The notes under the pieces were generated by a model, which had not been told where the DNA came from, made no database searches, and saw only the letters and a program-made list of their open reading frames with translations. Positions 12,201-26,832 of a DNA stretch of 64,000 nucleotides are shown here, piece by piece. The position numbers and the translations under genes are program-made. This DNA comes from Diacronema lutheri (taxonomy: Eukaryota; Haptophyta; Pavlovophyceae; Pavlovales; Pavlovaceae). The stretch spans positions 744,001-808,000 of the forward strand of contig JAGTXO010000016.1 in NCBI GenBank assembly GCA_019448385.1, given 5' to 3'. Numbering within the stretch: position 1 is the stretch's first letter; every line of letters begins with the position of its first letter.

Positions 12201-13671
12201 GATCGCGATCGTCGTCGGGCTCGTGTAGAACCACTCAAGGAAGGCGAGCGTGGCGACGCGCGTCTCGCACGAGTACATGCTCGGCGCCTGCAGCATGTAG
12301 TTGACGAACGCTGGCGCCGGGCCGATCCCCTTGCGCAGCACAAAGTAGGTGTAGCCCGCGATCGGCCACGAGAAGGTCGACGCCGCGTCCATCAGCTCGG
12401 CGTTGCCGCGCTCGTCGAGGTTGCCGCCGAGCTCCATCAGCGCGAACGAGACGGAGGTGGGGCCCGCTACGACCGCCTTGCCCGCCCGGTTGATCAGCTG
12501 CGCGAAGGGCACGCCGTTCGCCACCGCGTCCGCGAGCACCGCGTAGCCGATCGAGCCGTCGATCGAGAAGACGCCGGCGACGACGCCCGCGTTGCCCTCG
12601 CCGCGGACGTACTTCCACTGGCGGCCGCCGTGCGACGGCTTCTGGCACGTCACCTCGCCCGACGTGCCAAAGCCCGAGTTTTGCAGCCACGAGACGCCCT
12701 CGCACTGGTGGGCCTTGCAGCCGACGTTCGTCGGGCAGAGCAGGCAGACGCCGGTCACGCCGTCCTCGCACCAGTCGAGCACCTGGCGGCGGCCGCGGGG
12801 GTTTCGGGAAGGGGGATGAGAAGGTGCCGCTCCAGTACGTTGAGAACGGAGGGGCCAACAGCGCATCGTGCGCGCGCAGGCCGCGGCGGGCGCGCGCGCG
12901 CGGCGCGGCGCACATCGCTGCTGCCGGCGCGCGTCGTGAACGTGGGCTCAAAGAGGCCGAGCGCAACCGTGAAGATCTCCGTCGTGCCGGAGCCGTCGTT
13001 GCGCACGACGGGAGTGATGGTCGGGTCAGCCATGTTCTTCAGGATCGTCGCGATCTGCCCGTTCGCGCCGCCCGGCTGGATCGCAAGGATCGCCGGGTCC
13101 GTCCACTCGTAAATGTCGCCGAGGAAGATGGCCGGCAGCGTCGCGCGGTCGAGCACGAGGTCGAGGCCCTGATCTCGCAGCGCCTTGATGTTGTATACGG
13201 GCACGACGGCGGCAGCAACAGCTGGATACATCTGCGCGCGCACGCGCGTGCGCGTGGGGGCCGGCGGTGCGCGCGCGTGAGCGGCGCGCGTGCACGAGAT
13301 CGAGCCGCGCGCGCGCGCACGCGTACCTGCAGGTCGGGCGCGGTCGTGTATTGCGAGCTTGAAATGAGCGAATCGGAGCCGGCGACATCGACGGTGTGCG
13401 CGACGGCCGAGCGCTTGCCCGTGCTCGAGCCTGTGCCCGTGTAGCCCACGGTGCCGTACTGCGCGTACGCGAAGGACGCGAGCTGGTAGAGGGACTGCGC
13501 GAGCGTCGCGCCGGCGCCGCAGACGGTGTCGGGCGCGGCGGTGCGCACGACAGCCGGAGTGCGTGACGCGTCGAAGCTGATGCAGCCATTGAACGTCTGC
13601 GCATGCACGAGCGCGAGCCCGACGGCGGCGAGCACCGCGCGGAGGAAACCGCCGGCAGCACGTGCCATCAT
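9213..13671 (-). CDS. Secreted-side tandem PstS-like domains + transmembrane helix + cytosolic glutaminase
   Basis: Six exons (13671-13327, 13231-12914, 12782-10480, 10370-9954, 9843-9754, 9603-9213), all joining in frame, 1,287 residues. A signal peptide (MMARAAGGFLRAVLAAVGLA) precedes two PstS-like substrate-binding domains. The first has IFLGDIYEWTDPAI, NDGSGTTEIF and DGSIGYAVLADAV; the second has IYLGNVTKWSEIDPAL and a FSQSAFGMWARL stretch. One membrane helix follows near residue 840 (IIAGVCAGVAFLICCGVAG), then KRR, then a serine-dependent glutaminase: FSIQSACK (SxxK nucleophile), EPSGLPFN, NPYVNAGAI, CSLLVTAEDAAVMAAT, CGMYNGAGRW, GIPAKSGV, LDPNGNSARG. The tail (~90 residues) is Lys/Arg/Gly-rich. 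The layout predicts an extracellular or lumenal anion-binding part coupled to cytosolic Gln-to-Glu conversion; phosphate or another anion as ligand is inference. Donors are GTGCGC except the first, GTACGC. Confidence 0.9.
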
Positions 13672-13842
13672 CGCAACCTTCGCTATGTTTGCATTCGCCG
13701 TCGGGCCGAGCTGCGCATAACAAACAGACTTGCGCAGGAGTGAAACGGCCAAATCGCTGACGTCTTGACGAAGTGTTGCAAATCGAGGGCATCGGGCGTC
13801 TTCCATTATTTTTTGGGTTGTGAATCGGCGTCTTCCTGATGA

Positions 13843-15675
13843 TCACTGCCAATCGAGGGCATCGGGCTCGGAGGGCGGCCCCTCCGTCTCAGCCCCAGGC
13901 CGCGTGCGCCGCGGCGAGCGCGTGCTGCGCGCCACCTCGCGCGGCAGCGACGGCGTCGGCGGCAGTGCGGCGAGCGGCCCGGCGGCGGTGAGCGCCGCGG
14001 CGAGGAGCGGCGCGAGCGCAAGCAGCCGCAGCGGCCATCCGCGCGCGCTCGGCCGCGGCGCGCCGCCGCGCCGCTCGGCCGCATCCGCGTCCGCCTGTGC
14101 GCGCGCGAGCAGCTGGCCGACGAGCGCCGGCCCCACCGCCTCGCACGCCGCGCGCGCGCCGCCGAGCGCCCCCTGCGTGCGGCCGTGCGCGCGCGGCGGC
14201 GCGTGCGCCGCGGCGAGCGCGGCGAGCGCGGGCGAGGCGAGAAAGGCAACGCTCAGCGGGAGCAGCGCGCACGCGGCGGAGGCGGCGTCAGTCGCCGATC
14301 CGAGCGCGAAGACAGCCGCGCAGTTGGCGAGCAGCGCGGCGCGGAGCACGCGCAGCTCGCCGCCGCGCATCAGCCGCGCGCGGCCGAGCGCGGCCGCGGC
14401 GACGAGCGCGACGAGCGCGAGGGCGCCGATGAGCGCGAGCAGCGCGCCCTGCTCGTCCGCGCTGAGCCGCAGCGCCGACTGCAAGTACTGCGGGACGAGG
14501 GGCAGGAGACTCTGCTCGCACAGGTTGAGCAGCGCGCACACGACCACCGCCTGCGCCACGCCCGGCGGCAGCGGCGGCGCGCGCCGGCGGCGCGCGGCGG
14601 TGTCGGCGGCGAGCGCTGGAAGCGTAGGTCTCGAAGGCGGCTCCCCCGCCGGGCCGCCTTCAACCATCGCGCGCTCCGCCACCGTCGCCGCGCGCGGGCG
14701 CGAGACACCGCCCGGCCCCTCGTCCGCCTCGAGAGCGGCCTCGCCCACGACGTCTACGACGTCCGCGACCGCGGCGCCGACGGCGCCGACGGCGCACACC
14801 GGCGGCGCGCGCGCGGGCAGCAGCGGCAGCCGCGCCTCTGCGCCCCACCGGCGCGTGCCCGCACATCCCGCGGGCCGCTCGCGCCCGGCCGCGTCGCGCG
14901 CACCGGCCGTAACGGCCGGCGGGTGGAGCGTGCGACTCGCGTCGGCCGGTTGAGCGCACGATGGGCGGTCCAACCCCGCCCCGCGCTCGGGCCTTGGCGC
15001 GCGCTCGCCCTCGGCGTCGGCGTCGGCATCAGCATGCGCGGGCAGGCCGACGAGCGAGAGCAGCGCGCCGCAGCCCGCCAGCGCGCACGCCGCCACGTAC
15101 GGCGCGCGCGCGCCGGCGGCGCGCGCGAGCTCGAGGCCGGCGAGCGGCGCGGCGGCGAGCGCCGCGGAGTAGCAGAGCGCGGGCAGCGCAAACGCGGCCA
15201 GGCCGCCATGTGCGCGCGCGACGGCCGCGCACGCGAGCGCGTAGCTCCCGGAGAGCGCGCCCGCGCACACGTACAGCGCGCCGAACGCGAGCGCGCGCCG
15301 CGGCGCGAGCAGGTCGACGCGGCGGGCCGGGGCGAGCGCGAGCGCCGCGTGCGGCGCGGCCGAGGCGAGCGCGCACAGCGCAAGCAGCCAGCGCAAACGC
15401 GCGGCGCTGCCACCCGCGCGCGCCGGCGCGTCGGCTGCGACGCCCACGAGCGGCGTGCCCATCGCCGCGGCGAGGCCGCGCAGCCCGGCGCCCAGCCCTG
15501 CGAGGCGAAGCGCGCGCTCGCGCCCGTACGCGGCCTCGAGCAACGCTGGCAGCGTCGCGGCCGGCAGCGCGAGCGCGCATGTGCTCGCGAGGAGGACGAG
15601 CGCGCACAGGCGCGCCGTGTGCGCGGGCGGCGCGTCGCGCGCCGCGCCGTCGATGCGTGGGAGATCGCCCATCAT
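13843..15675 (-). CDS. Major facilitator superfamily transporter (MFSD14/TetA-like)
   Basis: A 610-residue membrane protein, single exon. Six hydrophobic segments follow the start (LCALVLLASTCALALPAATL; FGALYVCAGALSGSYALACA; YVAACALAGCGALLSLVGL), then a ~150-residue Arg/Ala/acidic central loop, then six more (VVVCALLNLCEQSLLPLVPQ; LLALIGALALVALVAAAAL; CALLPLSVAFLASPALAAL). The motif QGALGGARAACEAVGPALVG matches the QGxxxGxRxxxxxLGPxLxG signature of MFSD14 (Hiat1)/TetA-type carriers. The start is the MMGDLPRID pair at 15675. The substrate cannot be read from sequence. The last codons share a 17-bp direct repeat with the upstream region of the glutaminase fusion, which lies downstream on the same strand. 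Confidence 0.8.
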   Translation of the reverse strand: MMGDLPRIDGAARDAPPAHTARLCALVLLASTCALALPAATLPALLEAAYGRERALRLAGLGAGLRGLAAAMGTPLVGVAADAPARAGGSAARLRWLLALCALASAAPHAALALAPARRVDLLAPRRALAFGALYVCAGALSGSYALACAAVARAHGGLAAFALPALCYSAALAAAPLAGLELARAAGARAPYVAACALAGCGALLSLVGLPAHADADADAEGERAPRPERGAGLDRPSCAQPADASRTLHPPAVTAGARDAAGRERPAGCAGTRRWGAEARLPLLPARAPPVCAVGAVGAAVADVVDVVGEAALEADEGPGGVSRPRAATVAERAMVEGGPAGEPPSRPTLPALAADTAARRRRAPPLPPGVAQAVVVCALLNLCEQSLLPLVPQYLQSALRLSADEQGALLALIGALALVALVAAAALGRARLMRGGELRVLRAALLANCAAVFALGSATDAASAACALLPLSVAFLASPALAALAAAHAPPRAHGRTQGALGGARAACEAVGPALVGQLLARAQADADAAERRGGAPRPSARGWPLRLLALAPLLAAALTAAGPLAALPPTPSLPREVARSTRSPRRTRPGAETEGPPSEPDALDWQ

Positions 15676-16574
15676 CCTCTCGGCGCATGGAGCGGGAAGT
15701 TTCGGAACGTTCGCCTTGGAAGCGAACGGCACCTCGTTCGTCGAGCGGCGGCGCCTCCCACACCTCTTGGGCGGAGGTGGTCGGCGTGATCCTGCGCCAC
15801 GTGACGCAGCTCGCGCGCTGTGTGCCCACGCAGGCTGCGCGCGACGTTGCCGCCGAGCCGCCGGGGCCGCCTCCGCCCGAGCCGGCGCCGCCGGAGGCAA
15901 CTCCGCCGACCAGCGCTCGCGCGAGCGGCCGGGCGCCGCGCGCGCGGACCCCGCGGCTCGTGCGCCGGCGGACCGCGTCGGCTCGGCAGCGCACGTCGCG
16001 CCACCGCGCGCTGACGGCGCCGCGTCGCCTCCGGAGGCGCGCGCGCCCGGAACGCCACGGCCACGCTCACTGCCGCGGGCACGGCGCTCGCCTTCGCCGA
16101 CGGCCAGGTCTTCGCGCGCGCCGCGCGCCAACGATGCGCGTGTCTCGACCGTCGCGGCGACGCGCGCGCAGCAGCTGTCCTCGCCCACGCGCAAGGCGTC
16201 GACCACCGCCGCCAAGGCCGGCGCGCCACGGCGTGCGCCGCGCAGTCGCGAGGTCCAGGAGCGGCGCGCTGGCGGACGCGGTGCGCGCCTCGGTTGTGCG
16301 CCTCGAGGCGGAGGCGGGCGCGGGGTGCGCTGACACGGCCGTCGCTGCAAGCGCGGCCGCGAGCGCGGTCGCAGCCGCCGTGTCACGCAGCGCGCCGCCA
16401 GCATCTGCAACTTCCATGGCAGCCGCTGCCAATGTGGCCACCGTGGCGGCACGCGCGTAAGGCGGCGACGTCGCGCGCGAGCACGCGCGCCGACGCCAAG
16501 GCCACGGCGGTGAGCGCGGCGCGCGTGGCCGAGGCGGCGGAACATACTTAAAGCATTTCTTTTCCTCACGCGCG
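15676..16574. other. Gap between MFS gene and MAP kinase, no supported gene
   Basis: About 900 bp open in several frames on both strands because of GC content. The MFS frame runs on upstream to 16578, and a plus-strand frame from an ATG at 15687 ends in an Ala-rich stretch at 16460. Neither shows a recognisable motif, so I call neither. Confidence 0.4.
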
Positions 16575-18343
16575 TCACGAGCGCGCGCGCTTGGCCGGGC
16601 CCGGCGCGCCGTGCTCGCCGTCCGGTCCGCCCTCCGCCTCGCGCCCACCGTCTGCGCGCGTCTCACCATCGCGCCGCCGATCTTCCGCAACGACCGCACG
16701 CTGGGGCGCGCTCGCGCTCGCAGGCGCGCCATTCGGTTCCGGCCGCTCGCGCCGCGTGTGGTCTGCCGCTGCGCGCGTGCCTCCGCCGCTCTCGCGCTGC
16801 TGCCGCTCGTAGGCGTGCACGCGCGCCTCGCGCACGACGCACGACTCGGCGGCGATCTGGCAGTACAGTGAGCGGAGCTGCTTCCAGTCAAGGGACGTGT
16901 CGGCCTCAAAGTCAAGCGAGACGGGCTCGGGCGCGCTCGGCTCGGCCGCCTCCTCGTGCAGGTCCGCGAGGTACGGGTGCGAGAGCGCCTGCTGCGCGGT
17001 GCACCGCTTGCGCGGGTCGAACTTTAAAAGTTGGGCGAGGAGGTCGAGCGCCGGCTCGGAGGCGGTCGGCACGAGCGCGCGCAGCGGCTGGGCGGGCGGC
17101 GGCTGCTTGAGCAGCGCGTTGTCCGCGTCGTCCGCGCCCCTGAGCGGCCTCATCTTGAGCGCCGTGTCTATTGCCGACACGAGCTGCCACGCAAAAACGT
17201 GCCGGCGGTGGTTGGACGAAAAGGGGGGGGTGGGGGGGGGGGGGGGAGGGGGGGAGCGGGGTGGCCGCCGGGCGCGGGGCGCGGGCGCGCGAAGTGGACG
17301 GTCAGCGCATGACGGCGCGGTGGTGCGGTGGTGCGGTGGGCGCGCTCGCGCGCCGCGCGCGGCCGCGTGTCGGCCCGTCGGCGGCGCACCCGTGGGTCGA
17401 AGCCATCGCGCTCGGCCTTGGAGGGCGGCAGCTTTGACAAAATGAGCTGCAGCTGGTCGAGGGAGGAGCCGCCTTTAAAAAGGGGCGCGCGCCGGAGCAG
17501 CTCGGCGAAGATGCAGCCGGCGGACCACATGTCCACGGCCGCCGTGTAGCTGCTCTCGAGCATGAGCAGCTCGGGCGCGCGGTACCACCTGACGCACGCC
17601 GAGCACCCCGACACCCCCCGCACGCGGTCGGCAAAAGAAGGAGGGTGGGGGGGTGGGGGAGGGGGTCCCGCGGCGCGCTGCGCGGCGCCCTGCGCTGTGC
17701 AGCGCGGGCGGATGGGCGGCGCGCACCTCGTGACGACGTACGTCGTGAGCCGCGCCTCGGCGTCGGCGTCGACGGTGCGCGCGAGGCCAAAGTCGGAGAT
17801 CTTGAGGCCGCAGTTGGCATTGAGGAGGAGGTTGCCCGGCTTGAGGTCGCGGTGGATGACGCCGGCGGAGTGAATGTACTTGAGCCCACGCAGCAGCTGG
17901 TATACAAAGAAGCGCACGTGGTCCGCCGAGAGCAGCTGGCTCGACTGGATGACGCGGTGCATGTCCAGGTCCATCTTTTCGAACACCAAATACACGTCGC
18001 TGAAGGCGAGCGGGTCGGATGGGACGAGCACGTCGCGGATGGGAAGCACGTTCTCATGCCGCATGTGCCGCAGCAGGCAGATCTCGCGCAGCGTGCGCTT
18101 CGCCTCGATGAGGTTGGCGTTGGGCGCGAAGATGGACGAGATCTTCTTGATCGCGACCTCGCCGTCGTCGCGCTCGTCCTCGCCGTCGGAGGGCGGCGGG
18201 TTGACGGACGGGTGCGAGTGCGCGGCGCAAACAAGCCCGTAAGCGCCCTGGCCGATCAACTTGTACGGCGTGTAGCACGTGTCCACCTCGAAGGGCAAGC
18301 TGCCCACCGTGACCGTGTGCTTGCGCGGCGCGGGAGCGGCCAT
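16575..18343 (-). CDS. MAP kinase (CMGC), TTY activation loop
   Basis: Three exons (18343-17727, 17588-17390, 17183-16575) give 474 residues. All kinase landmarks are present: GQGAYGLV loop, VAIKKI lysine, [10 protein letters not shown] catalytic loop, DFGLAR, then [16 protein letters not shown], and [10 protein letters not shown]. The dual-phosphorylation site reads Thr200-Thr201-Tyr202, so the TxY is TTY rather than the usual TEY/TDY/TGY. A 15-20 residue acidic insert ([14 protein letters not shown]) sits in the N-lobe before VAIKK. The C-terminal segment [25 protein letters not shown] is typical of MAPKs, followed by an Arg/Ala-rich, probably disordered tail. The intron 17589-17726 splits the WYRAPE signature just after TR; intron 17184-17389 holds a poly-G run (poly-C in the sense strand) before its acceptor. 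It is divergent from the ABC-F gene, 212 bp apart. Confidence 0.9.
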
Positions 18344-18555
18344 CACGTGAGAAACGGGGAAGACCTTTGGCTTCGGGTTGCACTGTGGGGCCTTTTCCAG
18401 TTTCCCCCCTCCGGCTGCACTGGGCGGCTTTGTCCACGGAGGCGCCCATCGCGGGGCCCCCATCACGCGCGGGGTGCGAGGCGCGCATCCATCCACCGAC
18501 GGCCGCGTGGCGGCGAGGGGCGGCGCGGCGCGGCGCGCACGCGTGAGCAGGCGGG

Positions 18556-22939
<4,384 letters not shown>

Positions 22940-23989
22940 AGTGCGCGCCGGCCGTTGGCGGAGGCTGGCGCGGCCGAGCCGTCGCGCGCCGCCGCCCCGT
23001 CGGGGCGGGCCGTCGGCGTCAGCTGTGCGCGCGCCGATGTGGCGGTGGCACTGCGGCCCGCCGCGCACGCTGCGTGTGTGGTAGCTGTTGGACGAGCCCC
23101 CCCACCCCCCCCCCCCCCTCCCCCCCCCCGAGGGGCCGCGGACATTGGCAGTTGTATACACATGGTCACCGCCAGCGTTCCTACACAGCGTCACTCTCAG
23201 TCAGACCCGCGCGAGACGCGAGTGGAGCTCCCCCCGTGTGCGATGTGCTGCGCAGAACGGGCGGCACGCCCCGCTCCGTTCTCGTGCGCGCGCGCCAAGC
23301 GCCGGACGGGCTTCGTCGCGCATGGCGGCGGGCGTCGGGTGCTTGATCGTGCCAAAGGCGCTGTCCCACAGCACGGTGAACATGCCGAAAGTATATAGGG
23401 CGCGGTCCGGGCTGGTCCGGCCAGTGTAAGGCTGAGAGTACGACCCGGGTCGTACAATCAAGGGTTAAAAGCCAGCCAATGAGCGCTCGAGGGGTCGGGG
23501 CGAGGCTTATGACGAGCCTAGGACCGAGACACCCTCCTGACCGGCCGATTTGGAGTAGAATTCGGGGTCGAGCGGGCGCGGCGGACGGAGGGCCCGAGCC
23601 GGGCCGACGGAGGGTCCGACCCCGGGATGCGGGCGACCGGAAGGGCTTGGGTGATTTACGCCTAGTAGAATAGAATGGCGGATTCCGGGGGGGCTCGCAA
23701 CTGGCATCGCGCAAGCTGAGGCCCCCTGACTGACCGGACCGCGCCGAGTGCGCGTGCACCCCGTGGAGGGCGCGGCCAGTCGGACACTCTTCGCGACTGA
23801 GCTCGCCGCGGCATACCGTGCGCTGCGCCGGCGCGCTACTTGCCGTTGGCCGAGCTGCGGGTGTTGCGCACCGCCGTGTTGCGCAGCCAGCGGCTGGATG
23901 CGCCGGTGGCCGGAACCTTGGCGCGCTTTGGCTAAGCGACCTCGGCCTGCACAGACTCGAACGCGTGCGTAAACTCGAGGCGTTGCAGG
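22940..23989. other. No gene seen; palindrome and TATA-like sequence
   Basis: Downstream of the ABC-F stop. It holds a poly-C run near 23100-23130, TATATAGGGCGCG at 23392-23404 followed by a GGTCC...CCAGT block (23404-23425) that recurs near 58.4 kb, and a perfect 18-bp palindrome at 23438-23455. No frame shows a recognisable product. Confidence 0.5.
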
Positions 23990-24109
23990 TGGCGAGCACG
24001 TGAGTTCGCGTAGGAGGTCTTGTACTCGGTGGCCTGACTGTCGACCGACGAGAGCTTGGGCGAGTTCGGCGGCACGTTGGCTCACTTGGGCTCGGTGCGC
24101 GGCTCTGCC

Positions 24110-24142
<33 letters not shown>

Positions 24143-25080
24143 CTTCGGACTCGCTGCCCGGCTCTGCCTGTGCGGGCGCGATGCACTCGGACTCGATGCC
24201 CGGCTCTGCCTTCGTGGGCGCGGTCGCGGGCACGGGCGCGCCCTCGACCCCGTCGCGGTTGAAGACATCGAACTCGACGCACACGCCGTGGTCCTTGAAG
24301 TCGGTGGCCTCGCTGTCGTTCGCGTAAGCCTCGGGCGAACTCGCAACGAGCGACGACATCTCGGCGTGGAGCCAGCACATCTCATGCTGCACCGCGTGTT
24401 CAGGTTCTCGAGCGCTCCGTTGAAAGAGTCACTCTCACCGAGGCGCTCGCTGCACCACACCAGATAGCCATCGAGCTTGTGAGCGTGCTCGTGCGCCCGT
24501 GCGAGGTCCTTGGAGAGCGCGTCGGCGCGCGCGCACATGCCGTCGCATGACTTGGCCGGTGTCATGCTGTGCTTCCAAGGCCTGGTGCTCGGCGTTGAGC
24601 GTGTCGTGATCCTCGCGAACGAGCTGCAACCAGCTGCAGCAGCCGCGCGACGCCGCTGTCGCCGACGATGCGCTGGAGCATGTGGCCCATGAGGTGTGCG
24701 CGGCACGTGGCGAGCGCCACATTTTTGCGCAGCAGCGCGAGGATCCGGGCGCCGCGGACGAGCCGGCCCATGCACTTGAGCGCGTAGATTCGGCCGCACA
24801 TGCACGCGCCGACGACCGAGTCGGCGGGCCCGCCGTCGAGCCAAAAGTTGGCCTCGGCCGCATCGCGGCGGCGGGCGACGCGCTGAAGGATGCGCACGCG
24901 GTAGTGCCGGTCGACGAGCAGCTCGTCGCCGAAGATCTCGTCGGGCAGCAGCTCGGAGACGTTCTGGGGGTACATGCTGTGCGAGCGTGCACGCGACGAG
25001 ATCTCGTCGGGCGTGCCGTCCGTTCGTTCAGAGCAGAGCGCGTCGGACCGGCAGACAGACGATGCAGCGCGCGAAGGCAC
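23990..25080 (-). pseudogene. Degraded gene for an unknown helical/coiled-coil protein
   Basis: Minus-strand peptides of normal composition lie end to end but in more than one frame: SMYPQNVSELLPDEIFGDEL, then CMCGRIYALKCMGRLVRG and HMLQRIVGDSGVARLLQL, a helical stretch with DTLNAEHQALEAQHD, then ADALSKDLARAHEHAHKLDG, and finally MCWLHAEMSSLVASSPEAYA with a Glu/Pro/Ala tail. Low-GC-bias amino acids (Met, His, Asn, Tyr, Cys) set it apart from the shadow frames, so it was once a gene. The frame changes without convincing splice sites, so I call it broken. I recognise no family. It lies beside the foldback element and may belong to the accessory block. Confidence 0.35.
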
Positions 25081-25393
25081 CTGCGGCGCGCGGCGTGGCC
25101 TCGCGTGCCGTCACGAAGCCGCCTGCGCGCACTGCGGAGGCGGCGAGCGCGACGAGGGCGGGCGCGGACGAGGTGCTGAGCGGCGTCACGTACGCGCCCT
25201 CGCTCGCCGAGCTCGACGCCGCGGCGCTGACGATGCGCGCGGCGTACCACACCGACCGCCCCTGAGACGATGCGCGGCGCCCGCGGAGGACTGGTCCGTT
25301 GGCGCGCAAACCGTGGGCGAAAGGGCGCGAAGCCAACGGCCGTCCGCGCACGTTCAAACGCGCGCATACGGGTGGCATCCTCCCACCTTCGGC

Positions 25394-26257
25394 GCCGCTT
25401 TCTAAAAGGGTGTAGGGTGTAGGGTGTAGGATGCAAAACAAGCCCTCCCCACATTTGGGCCCGACGTCATTCCTTCTTCGAAGCCGTGACGTTACTCACA
25501 TACGAGTACTTTTACTTAGTGTAGGATGTATCTATTCTCTAAGTATTTGCATAGTGTAGGGTGTAGGATAAGTACGGTTATGAAAGTCCCATAGGGGGGA
25601 GAAGGAATGACGCTGTGACGAAAGAAGGAATGACGTCGGGCCCAAATGTGGGGAGGGCTTGTTTTGCATCCTACACCCTACACCCTACACCCTTTTAGAA
25701 AGCGGCGGCGCCTCGGAGCATGGCGGCTCGACAGCATGGCGCCTCGACAGCATGGCGTCGTCCAGCGTGGCGTCCAGGATGGCGACTGCGCCCGGGCCGT
25801 GACGCCGCGACGTCGTTCGGCTGCGTCACGGAGGAGCGCCATCCGTGCGCCACGGAGGAGCGGCAGGACCACGACGCGGCGTGACGCTGGACGACGCCAT
25901 GCTGTATAGGCGCCATGCTGTCGAGCCGCCATGCTCTGAGGCGCCGCCGCTTTTCAAAAGGGTGTAGGGTGTAGGGTGTAGGATGCAAAACAAGCCCTCC
26001 CCACATCTGGGCCCGACGTCATTCCTTCTTTCGTCACAGCGTCATTCCTTCACTCCCTGTAGGACTTTCGTAACCGTACTTATCCTACACCCTACACTAT
26101 GCAAATACTTAGAGAATAGATACATCCTACACTAAGTAAAGGTACTCGTATGTGAGTAACGTCACGGCTTCGAAGAAGGAATGACGTCGGGCCCAAATGT
26201 GGGGAGGGCTTGTTTTGCATCCTACACCCTACACCCTACACCCTTTTAGAAAGCGGC
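25394..26257. mobile_element. Foldback element: two opposed MITE-like units around a palindromic core
   Basis: The 864 bp form one large inverted repeat. Each end is a ~313-bp unit (25394-25706 and 25946-26257) that itself has ~84-bp terminal inverted repeats (GCCGCTTTCTAAAAGGGTG inwards); the two units are reverse complements of each other with few differences. Between them the core 25707-25945 also begins and ends with inverted arms of ~75 bp (GGCGCCTCRGAGCATGGCGG). Total arms are ~385 bp around a ~100-bp spacer. The TIRs contain three tandem TGTAGGG heptamers. The units are much less GC-rich than the surroundings and carry no frame of their own, as in non-autonomous MITEs. I could not identify a clear target-site duplication. 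High arm identity suggests recent formation or gene conversion. Confidence 0.85.
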
Positions 26258-26357
26258 GGCGCCTCAGAGCATGGCGCCCGCCCGCTCGAGCCGGACCTCC
26301 GCGCAGCCGGACTCGCCCCGCCCCGGGCTGCTCTGGCTGGGCGACGTCGTGCGCGCC

Positions 26358-26670
26358 TCAGAACGCCGCGCTCGCCACGCGCACGTAGCCCTCGTCCGGG
26401 TCCGGCTCGGGCGCCGCGTCGCGCACCGAGCGCGACGCGGCCTCGACGCCCGGCGTTTCGGCACGCGAGGCGACGGATGCCTCGTCCGGCCGGCCCCACG
26501 GCAGCTGCAGCTCGAGCTGGCGCTGGATGATGCGCGGCGTCGCCACGCGCCCGTGCTGCACCTCGCGACGTCGCGCGCGCACGTAGAGCACGATCGCCAC
26601 CGAGCCGCTGAGGCCCATCATCGCGCCGAGCAGCACCGAGATTGTGGTCTCATTGTCTGCTTGGGCGCGA
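26358..26670 (-). CDS. Possible C-terminal exon of a single-pass membrane protein
   Basis: A minus-strand frame encodes a clear hydrophobic helix (TISVLLGAMMGLSGSVAIVL), then YVRARRR and a polar cytoplasmic-type tail (PRIIQRQLELQLPWGRPDEAS), ending at 26358. It could be the last exon of a host gene whose upstream exons are not present here, since the helicase gene starts divergently at 26833. Confidence is low because only one exon-sized piece is visible. Confidence 0.3.
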
Positions 26671-26832
26671 ACGGAAAACGCGCGAAGGGTGGCGACGAAG
26701 ATCGTTGGGTTGGGTTGGGCCACCGGCTCCCGAGGATTGCTTGTGGCGCTCGACTGACCGTTGGCCCAGCTTTTTTTTTTCTCGAACCTACTGTGGAGCC
26801 GCCTGCAGCGTGATCTCCCGCGCACAACGACC

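Noticed and set aside
13843-16578. 911-residue version of the MFS gene
   Set aside because: The extra 301 N-terminal residues are Arg/Ala/Pro noise; membrane segments start right after the MMGDLPRID start at 15675.
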